35,601 nucleotides of DNA, from contig CADCGD010000020.1 in assembly GCA_902800925.1 (NCBI GenBank), positions 1 to 35,601 of the forward strand. The letters are read 5' to 3'. Made by a program: the position numbers and the translations under genes. This document shows positions 25,941 through 32,439 of the stretch, piece after piece. The notes beneath the pieces are model-generated. The model ran no database searches, was not told where the DNA came from, and was given only the letters and a program-made list of their open reading frames with translations. This DNA is from an uncultured Bacteroidales bacterium. GTDB lineage: Bacteria > Bacteroidota > Bacteroidia > Bacteroidales > Bacteroidaceae. Each line of letters starts with the position of its first letter. Within the stretch, counting starts at the first letter, position 1.

Positions 25941-28328
25941 ATGAGAGGATTTATTATGACGTGCATGACCGCACTATTGGCAGGCTGTCAGTCGGCTCCT
26001 GATTTGGATGTCGAGCAGCAGGTTGACGCGCTGTATCAGAAGATGCCGCAAGAGGAGCGTATCGCCCAGTTGAAGAGTATGTATATGGAAGAGCTCTTCA
26101 ATGATCAGGGCCAGTTGGATACTGCGAAGTGTCGTGAACTGATACCCTTTGGTATTGGTCATTTCTCACAGTATGCCTTCCAGAAACCACGCGACCCGAA
26201 TGTGGTTCGTGATATGGTGGCTGCTGTTCAGCAATGGCTGATGGAGAAGACTCCCAACGGCATTCCTGCCTTGTTCCATGAGGAGGTGCTATCGGGTATC
26301 AACACCCAGGGTTCTACCATCTATCCCCAGCAGATTGGTCAAGCATGTTCATTTAATCCTGAACTGGCAGAGTTGAAGACGCGTCAGACGGCTACCCAGA
26401 TGCGTAAGATGGGTGGCATCCTGTCGTTGTCACCAATGGTTGACGTGTGTCGTAATCCATCGTTCAACCGCTTGGAAGAGTCGTATGGCGAGGATGGCTA
26501 CCTGTCAGCAGTGATGGGTACAGCCTTTGTCAAAGGCCTGCAACAGGGCGACCTGCGTAAAGGTGTCGGTGCCTGCTCGAAACACTACCTCGGCTATGGC
26601 GGAGGTGGCGATGCCGATGAGAAGGAATTGATGGAAGAGATTCTGCTGCCCCACGAGACAATGATTCGTGTGGCAGGCAGTCTGGCTGTCATGCCTGGCT
26701 ATCATGCGATGAAGGGTAATAAACAGACCTGCGTGGCTGATAGTACCATACTTAATGATATTCTGCGTGGTTATCTTGGCTTCGATGGCATGGTGGTCAG
26801 CGACTATACGGCTATCGACCAGCTTCCCGTGCCCGTCGGTTTCCCCGACGGAGAGAAGGGCTGGGATACGATGCAGAAGGCTGCTGCCGCCATCAATGGT
26901 GGTAACGATGTGGACTTCCCCTTTGGTGCTAACTACCAGTACTTGCAGGAGGCGCTCGACTCTGGTCTTGTGGCACCACAGGCCTTTGAACGTGCTGTGA
27001 AAGACGTGCTGCGCTATAAGTTCCGTGCGGGCTTGTTTGACAAAAAACCGTATCTGTATAGCACAGAGAAGATAGTTCTCGATACTCCTGAGGAACGCAA
27101 AACAGCCTACGACATCGCTACCCAGTCAGTAGTGCTGTTGCAGAACGATTCTAACCTCTTACCTCTTAATGCAAACCCCTCACCTCAGAAGATCCTCGTT
27201 ACTGGTCCTAACGCCAACTCCATGTGGGCGATGTGTGGTGACTATTCGTTCCCATCGATGACCTTCTTCTGGAAGAAGATGGAGGAGGACCTCGACCATC
27301 CGCATGTCATCACGTTGTTGGAGGGATTGCAGAACCATAAGCCCGATAGCATCGACATTGTTTATTCGCGTGGTTGCGACTGGACGGAAGAGATAGAGAC
27401 GAAATTCTCGCATGTGGGCGATAAGCGTTCGTGGGAGTATCCGCTGTTGCATCGTAAGGTGAAATCAGAGGAGACTGGTGACAAGGAAGAGGCATTGGCT
27501 TTGGCTGACTCTGCTGACATCATCATCGCTGCTATGGGTGAGAACGTGATGCTGTGTGGTGAGAACCGCGATCGTCAGGGACTGCGCCTGCCAGGAAAGC
27601 AGCAGGAATATGTGGAGGCATTGCTGGCAACAGGTAAACCCGTCGTGCTGGTACTGTTTGGTGGACGAGCACAGGTCATTGGCGATCTTGCCGAACGTTG
27701 TGCGGCTGTCATTCAGGCGTGGTATCCTGGTGAAGAGGGTGGTCATGCAGTGGCAGACATCCTCTATGGCATCGTTTCTCCCTCTGCTAAATTGTCTGTC
27801 TGCTATCCCAAGGAAGAAATCTATGAGTCTGTTTGCTATAATTATGCAAATAGTAAATTGTCTAATAGTCAAATCCAGTGGCCTTTCGGCTACGGCTTAA
27901 CCTATACCACCTTTGAGTATAAGCACCTGTTGATGGACCAGTCGGCACGTGTCAGCTCGGATTATGTCAAGGTGCAGTTCGAGGTGAAGAATATAGGTAA
28001 GGTGGCAGCTACGGAGATTGCTCAGGTGTATCTGTCGCCTACTGCTGCTGATCAACCTCTGAAACCCATCCAACTGCAGGGCTTTGCTCGTGTGGAATTG
28101 GAGCCAGGCCAGACCAAACGGGTAGAGATGAAACTCTATACCGACCAGTTTGGCTATTACTCTCATGAGGGTCAGCGCCAATGGAACGTACAGCCTGGTA
28201 CCTATACCGTCAAGGTGGGTGCTTCGTCAGCGGATATCCGTTTGGAACAAGACATCACGCTGAAAGGTGAGAAGATGACCAAGCCCCTGCGTGACCACTA
28301 TTTCTCAGACGTAGAGATAACAGACTAA
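25941..28328 (+). CDS. GH3 beta-glycosidase lipoprotein (probable beta-xylosidase/glucosidase)
   Basis: The short lipoprotein signal ends at LLAGC (Cys16). The GH3 TIM-barrel follows with PALFHEEVLSG, the KHYLGYG motif, MPGYHAMKG and nucleophile Asp288 in VVSDYTAID. The alpha/beta sandwich holds VLLQNDSNLLPL and PGKQQEYVEAL. A fibronectin III-like domain closes the protein (about 690-780, with AQVYLSP and FARVELEPGQT). The 795-aa length is standard. The MPxYH form of the motif is seen in xylosidase-type GH3 members, which suits a role on GH10 products, but beta-glucosidase cannot be excluded. The ATG follows the previous stop with no gap, so translation is probably coupled. Confidence 0.88.
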   Translation: MRGFIMTCMTALLAGCQSAPDLDVEQQVDALYQKMPQEERIAQLKSMYMEELFNDQGQLDTAKCRELIPFGIGHFSQYAFQKPRDPNVVRDMVAAVQQWLMEKTPNGIPALFHEEVLSGINTQGSTIYPQQIGQACSFNPELAELKTRQTATQMRKMGGILSLSPMVDVCRNPSFNRLEESYGEDGYLSAVMGTAFVKGLQQGDLRKGVGACSKHYLGYGGGGDADEKELMEEILLPHETMIRVAGSLAVMPGYHAMKGNKQTCVADSTILNDILRGYLGFDGMVVSDYTAIDQLPVPVGFPDGEKGWDTMQKAAAAINGGNDVDFPFGANYQYLQEALDSGLVAPQAFERAVKDVLRYKFRAGLFDKKPYLYSTEKIVLDTPEERKTAYDIATQSVVLLQNDSNLLPLNANPSPQKILVTGPNANSMWAMCGDYSFPSMTFFWKKMEEDLDHPHVITLLEGLQNHKPDSIDIVYSRGCDWTEEIETKFSHVGDKRSWEYPLLHRKVKSEETGDKEEALALADSADIIIAAMGENVMLCGENRDRQGLRLPGKQQEYVEALLATGKPVVLVLFGGRAQVIGDLAERCAAVIQAWYPGEEGGHAVADILYGIVSPSAKLSVCYPKEEIYESVCYNYANSKLSNSQIQWPFGYGLTYTTFEYKHLLMDQSARVSSDYVKVQFEVKNIGKVAATEIAQVYLSPTAADQPLKPIQLQGFARVELEPGQTKRVEMKLYTDQFGYYSHEGQRQWNVQPGTYTVKVGASSADIRLEQDITLKGEKMTKPLRDHYFSDVEITD

Positions 28329-28329
28329 T

Positions 28330-28350
28330 CTCTCACCTCTCACCCCTCAC
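28330..28350 (+). repeat. Three tandem heptads (CTCTCAC-type)
   Basis: CTCTCAC, CTCTCAC and CCCTCAC run back to back between the GH3 stop and the CE15 start. No gene product is involved. Confidence 0.7.
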
Positions 28351-28376
28351 TTCTAAATTATTATCAACACACAACT

Positions 28377-29579
28377 ATGAAAAAGACTTTAATGACGATG
28401 CTGGCGCTGTTGGCATTGGCCACAGCGTCAGCCCAAAAGAGTAAGACACCACTTGTTTATGACGTTGAGAACACTGGTAGCAAGTTTGCAGCTCCCACCA
28501 TGCCTGCTGCAGACCAGTTGCCCATCATCCGTGAACTGCCCAATGCCCTGGAGGGCGTCAAGAAATTTAAAGACTGGTCGAAGCGTCGCAGTGACATCGG
28601 TCACATGATTCAGCACTATGGCATTGGTACCAAACCCGCTGTAAAGGCTAGTCAGGTGAAGGCTCGTATGGATGGTGATACACTTGTCGTTGACGTTACT
28701 GTTGGCCAGGAAACGCTGACGCTGAAGTCTCATATCTGCTATCCGAAGACGGGACAGGCTCCCTATGCGCTGATGATTGGTACTGACATGATAGCGTTGC
28801 CTCGTCAGCTCTTCGATGACCGACCTATCGCCACTACTACTTTCGTCTCGGCACAGGTCAATGATTACAAACAGTTTGGCAAGCATCATGATCGTGGTGA
28901 GCACAACTTCGATCGACTGTATCCAGACCTTAAGGACAATGGTGCCTATAGCATGTGGGCATGGGGCATGAGCAGGCTGATTGATGGTCTGCAGCAACTG
29001 GGCCCGAAGGTCACGAAGATAGATACGAAGCGTATTGGCGTGACGGGTTGTTCGTATGCGGGCAAGATGGCACTCTATTGTGGTGCCTTCGACGAGCGCA
29101 TTGCCCTGACTATTGCTCAGGAACCTGGTGGCGGAGGTGCCGCCGCTTGGCGTAAGTCGCACGAGTTCACCTTAGCTGGCAAGAATCTGGAGGACATCGA
29201 TAAGACAGACTACCATTGGTTCCTGGAGAGTCAGAAGGACAACTTCCGTGGCGACAGCGTCTATCGGCTGCCGTATGATCAGCATGAACTCTGTGCGATG
29301 GTTTGTCCACGTGCTCTCTTACTGTTGGGCAATCCTGACTACGAGTGGCTGGCCGATGGTTCGATGCTGTATTCTGCTGAGGCTGCGAAGAAGGTGTGGG
29401 AACACTTTGGCATTGGTGACCGCATGGGGTGGAGTATTGTCGGTAAGCATGGCCATTGTCGCTTGCCAGAGACGCAATACCCTGAGGTGCAGGCCTTCAT
29501 CGACCGTTTTCTGTTAGGTCGTGATGTGAAGACAGACGACATCAATAGGGTAGAAGACTTAAATGAAAAGCTGAAGTAA
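28377..29579 (+). CDS. CE15-like glucuronoyl methylesterase
   Basis: A signal peptide ends near ASAQ (residue 20). The CE15 core is clear: nucleophile Ser226 in VTGCSYAGK, Glu249 in IAQEPGGGG and His360 in GKHGHCRLP. The Ser-to-Glu spacing of 23 equals that of characterised CE15 enzymes, and the two cysteines flanking the active site (Cys225 and Cys361) are kept. The residue after the nucleophile is Tyr227, where the family normally has Arg. Family members split the ester between lignin and the 4-O-methyl-glucuronate side chain of xylan. The 400-aa length is normal. It is the last gene of the xylan operon, 48 bases after GH3. Confidence 0.85.
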   Translation: MKKTLMTMLALLALATASAQKSKTPLVYDVENTGSKFAAPTMPAADQLPIIRELPNALEGVKKFKDWSKRRSDIGHMIQHYGIGTKPAVKASQVKARMDGDTLVVDVTVGQETLTLKSHICYPKTGQAPYALMIGTDMIALPRQLFDDRPIATTTFVSAQVNDYKQFGKHHDRGEHNFDRLYPDLKDNGAYSMWAWGMSRLIDGLQQLGPKVTKIDTKRIGVTGCSYAGKMALYCGAFDERIALTIAQEPGGGGAAAWRKSHEFTLAGKNLEDIDKTDYHWFLESQKDNFRGDSVYRLPYDQHELCAMVCPRALLLLGNPDYEWLADGSMLYSAEAAKKVWEHFGIGDRMGWSIVGKHGHCRLPETQYPEVQAFIDRFLLGRDVKTDDINRVEDLNEKLK

Positions 29580-29618
29580 AATATTAGGGATTCCATCTTA
29601 ATGTTTCAGTCCTTGCTA

Positions 29619-29658
29619 TTGGCTGTTTCTTCAACTAACAGCAAACCATAATTTTTTT
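29619..29658 (+). terminator. Possible terminator of the xylan operon
   Basis: GCTGTT (29622-29627) pairs with AACAGC (29637-29642) around a 9-base loop, extendable by two A:T pairs past one mismatch. Seven T (29652-29658) follow after a 9-base gap. It is weaker than the other terminators in the window. The rest of the gap to 29715 is AT-rich; I found no clear TAnnTTTG box for the sigma-factor gene. Confidence 0.4.
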
Positions 29659-29715
29659 CTTACTATTGCAATGTTTCTTTCGTTTTCTGCGTATATATAA
29701 GTAGAAGAGACAATC

Positions 29716-30273
29716 ATGACCGAAACAGAGACACACCTGATAGAGGGGTTGTGCAAACAAGCCCCCAAAGCCCAGCAGCAGATGCTCGACCAATATGGTC
29801 GTGACGTCTATGCGCAGGTGATGCGACTCATCCCTGTGCAGGAGAATGCTGAAGAGGTGTATCAGGATGTCTTCATCAAGGTCTTCCAGAACATCGGGAA
29901 GTATGATGCGGAGCGGTCGTCGCTGAGGACGTGGATTTCACGAATAGCATATAACGAGTCTATCAGTTTCCTCCGACATAAGGCCCTGCCCGTCATCTAC
30001 TTTGAAGATAGGGGCCACGAGGCGGAGACGCTGTCAGACGAAGAGGTAGACGAGACCTTAGGACACGCCAACCAGGAAATGGTACAGCTGATCAGGGCAG
30101 CGCTGAAACACCTGCCTCCTGAGGAACGAGCGATTGTTACCATGTTCTATTATGAGGAGATGAGCCTCAAAGAGATTGCTTACGTCACAGAGAGCCTGCC
30201 CACAACAGTAGCCTCGAAGCTAAGCAGAACGAGAAAGAAACTATGCAGAATCATAAAAATGTTACAGTCATGA
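29716..30273 (+). CDS. ECF-type RNA polymerase sigma factor
   Basis: The 185-aa protein has sigma region 2 at about 25-95 (ENAEEVYQDVFIKVFQNIGK and SSLRTWISRIAYNESISFL) and sigma region 4 at about 128-182 (HLPPEERAIVTMFYYEEMSL, then KEIAYV and a helix-turn-helix). Length and domain layout match sigma-70 family ECF factors. The last four bases overlap the start of the next gene (ATGA), a membrane protein likely to hold the sigma factor inactive. It probably controls envelope genes, perhaps the three that follow. No target promoter could be recognised. Confidence 0.92.
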   Translation: MTETETHLIEGLCKQAPKAQQQMLDQYGRDVYAQVMRLIPVQENAEEVYQDVFIKVFQNIGKYDAERSSLRTWISRIAYNESISFLRHKALPVIYFEDRGHEAETLSDEEVDETLGHANQEMVQLIRAALKHLPPEERAIVTMFYYEEMSLKEIAYVTESLPTTVASKLSRTRKKLCRIIKMLQS

Positions 30274-30998
30274 ACGAGGACAAACTCAAAGCTTTACTAC
30301 AGCAGGACCAGAGCCTGCGTGATGCCATCCGTCAGGATGAGGCAGAGCGTCCTCAGATGCCTGCCGACCTCAACGCCAGGGTGATGCAGCGGATGGGTGT
30401 TCTCAGTGGTTTGGCCACTGAGTCTGACGGCAAAACCGCCAGAAACAAACGTCGCCGACTCTGGCCCTGGCTGGCAGCAGCCTGCGTGGCAGGCGTGTTG
30501 GTAGTGTTGCTGATGCCTCCTAAAGAGACTACCTCGATGGGTAGTGAGTTAGCGACAACAGATGTTGTTATAACGACAAATAATGATTCAACGACAAATA
30601 TTGTTTTAACGACAACAAAGACAACAACGACAACTATTGCTGCGCTTGATAGTAAACCAGCAACAAGCAGAACTCATAAGCGTAGTCGCTCTGAATCTTT
30701 GGGTCAAACAGCTAATACAGCAGTAGAAAATGAGTTGTCCTTGTTGTCAGAGTTGTCGTTAAATAAAAAAACAGAGTTGTCGTCAAACAGCAATGAAGTG
30801 TTGTCGTCAAAAGCCGCTGAGTCGAAACCAGAGACGCTGACAGAGCGCGACATTCCCATCACTCGTCCAGAGAACTACCAGTACACCCCAGAGGAAATAG
30901 CCCTCCTGAAGAAGCAGGCCAACGAGGCCTATCTGAAGTGGGTGGAACTGGAACTAGAGATAGCAAAACATAATCAAGAACAAACAGCACAATATTAA
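30270..30998 (+). CDS. Single-pass membrane protein, probable anti-sigma factor
   Basis: Start ATG 30270 overlaps the sigma stop by four bases; an in-frame ATG at 30243 is less likely. The 242-aa product has a charged cytoplasmic domain (1-63), one membrane segment (about 64-83, WPWLAAACVAGVLVVLL after KRRRL), a Thr-rich stretch (about 95-125), a Ser/Leu-rich stretch (about 154-180) and a conserved-looking C-terminus (PENYQYTPEEIALLKKQ). Topology and position are those of an anti-sigma factor with the N-terminus inside. I do not recognise a zinc-binding or FecR domain, so the role is inferred from context. The low-complexity linker is coded by short complementary repeats. Confidence 0.7.
   Translation: MNEDKLKALLQQDQSLRDAIRQDEAERPQMPADLNARVMQRMGVLSGLATESDGKTARNKRRRLWPWLAAACVAGVLVVLLMPPKETTSMGSELATTDVVITTNNDSTTNIVLTTTKTTTTTIAALDSKPATSRTHKRSRSESLGQTANTAVENELSLLSELSLNKKTELSSNSNEVLSSKAAESKPETLTERDIPITRPENYQYTPEEIALLKKQANEAYLKWVELELEIAKHNQEQTAQY
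30552..30806 (+). repeat. Two arrays of mutually complementary short repeats in the anti-sigma gene
   Basis: The first array (30552-30634) has CGACAA five times, four as ACGACAA. The second (30733-30806) has TTGTC five times, three as TTGTCGT. TTAACGACAA at 30606-30615 and TTGTCGTTAA at 30753-30762 are a perfect 10-base inverted repeat. The arrays code the Thr-rich and Ser/Leu-rich linker parts. Confidence 0.65.
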
Positions 30999-31003
30999 AT
31001 ATT

Positions 31004-32419
31004 ATGAAACGAATTGTCATTATGCTGCTCATTGCATGCAGCGCCATCACAACCATTAGTGCCGACCCATCGGCAGCCCCCAAAAAGAAGCCCGAGAGCG
31101 TCATCTTTACGCTGAACGCTATTATCCAAAAGTTTGGTCTAAACGAGGGACAGGTATATTCTGTCAATCGCAATCCTAATACAGGTATCATTGAGTCAAG
31201 TACAAAAATCGTGCCTTTCCACTGTAAGGCAAACCACATGCAAAACGATAACGTGTTGAACGCTGTGGCTATTAACTTTCCGAAGGACGAGCCCTTGGCA
31301 TATCAGTTCCTGCATGTCCAGCCAGGCAGTAACGAGATGTTCTCGCTGAAGGTCATCTCCAACGATGGCACGAGTCAAAGCACGCAGCGTATTCGCACCA
31401 ATAAGAACCAGGAGATGTGGCTGATGTGCTGCAAGAACCCTGAGAACCCTCAGTTACGCGACGCTTATGCCATCGTGTGGGAGCATACTGACGAAATAGA
31501 CGGTACTATCTATATGATTTCGTCGCTGCGCCCAGACATCTATACCAAGAACTTGGAGACCTCGAAGAGAACCTTTAAGATTGAGGGTCGCGTGGATGCC
31601 AACATCAAGGACTCGCTATACAACATTTATATCGCTGAGTCTGCTGAAGCCCTCGAAGCCATTGGTGATGATGACTATGTGGCCTGCGTGCCTGTTATCA
31701 ACAAGCGTTTCGAGTTTCAGACAGAACTTGACCGCCCTATGGTGGGACGCTTGCGCTGTATCTTCCCTGATGGTAAGCTCTGCTCCGCTTGGATCAACCT
31801 TGACTTCGTGCCTGGTGAAACCTATCGCATCACCGTTCACAATGGCTACTACGATGAAGATCGCGATTTTGAGCGACGCGTGGGACGCAATTCTGGTAGG
31901 AGTCTGCTGAATGACCGACAGAAACGTGGAATTGACGATGTAGTACCTATAGAACTTTCCGATAATGCGACGTACATTGGACCGGTCAAGGTTGAAGATA
32001 GTCCGTCTTTCAAGCCTTCAGAGGTTCAGAAGATGCAGTTAAAGCCTATCATGGAGCTTGCAGAGATGAAGATAGAGGAGATAAAGAGCCTCTACCAGCG
32101 GCTTGATGCGAAAAATGTCTCTTGGGCGAACAAGGGTGCCATCTTCGACAACATCACCAAGAAGAATAAGGAGTTGGACAAGCAATTCCAAGATGTCATC
32201 AAGGTCGTCAAAGGCATTAAAATGCCCAAGAACGAAGAGTCGCAGGCGTGGAGCGAACTGTATAAGGAAATCCTGGAATTCTATACCGAGCAGAACAAAG
32301 GTCTTACACGGATGTTAGGTCAGGCTCAGTTGCCCAAGTCTGCTCAGAAGACTCAGGAAACCATCAACAAACTTATCCAGAAATACATGAACGAGATGAG
32401 CAAAATGCTGATGCAATAG
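31004..32419 (+). CDS. Secreted protein of unknown function with DUF4369-like middle domain and helical tail
   Basis: The 471-aa protein has a signal peptide (cleavage near TISAD, residue 21). Residues about 35-175 form a region I do not recognise, with two adjacent cysteines (MCCKNPENP). Residues about 185-290 resemble DUF4369, the N-terminal module of many Bacteroidetes thioredoxin-like proteins (FKIEGRVD, IYIAES, FEFQTELDRP, FVPGETYRITV). Residues about 340-470 are charged, probably helical or coiled-coil. No thioredoxin CxxC domain follows. It starts 5 bases after the probable anti-sigma gene and 20 bases before the beta-barrel gene, so it is likely a periplasmic or surface member of the sigma locus. 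Confidence 0.65.
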   Translation: MKRIVIMLLIACSAITTISADPSAAPKKKPESVIFTLNAIIQKFGLNEGQVYSVNRNPNTGIIESSTKIVPFHCKANHMQNDNVLNAVAINFPKDEPLAYQFLHVQPGSNEMFSLKVISNDGTSQSTQRIRTNKNQEMWLMCCKNPENPQLRDAYAIVWEHTDEIDGTIYMISSLRPDIYTKNLETSKRTFKIEGRVDANIKDSLYNIYIAESAEALEAIGDDDYVACVPVINKRFEFQTELDRPMVGRLRCIFPDGKLCSAWINLDFVPGETYRITVHNGYYDEDRDFERRVGRNSGRSLLNDRQKRGIDDVVPIELSDNATYIGPVKVEDSPSFKPSEVQKMQLKPIMELAEMKIEEIKSLYQRLDAKNVSWANKGAIFDNITKKNKELDKQFQDVIKVVKGIKMPKNEESQAWSELYKEILEFYTEQNKGLTRMLGQAQLPKSAQKTQETINKLIQKYMNEMSKMLMQ

Positions 32420-32439
32420 CATCCCTATACACAAAAACT

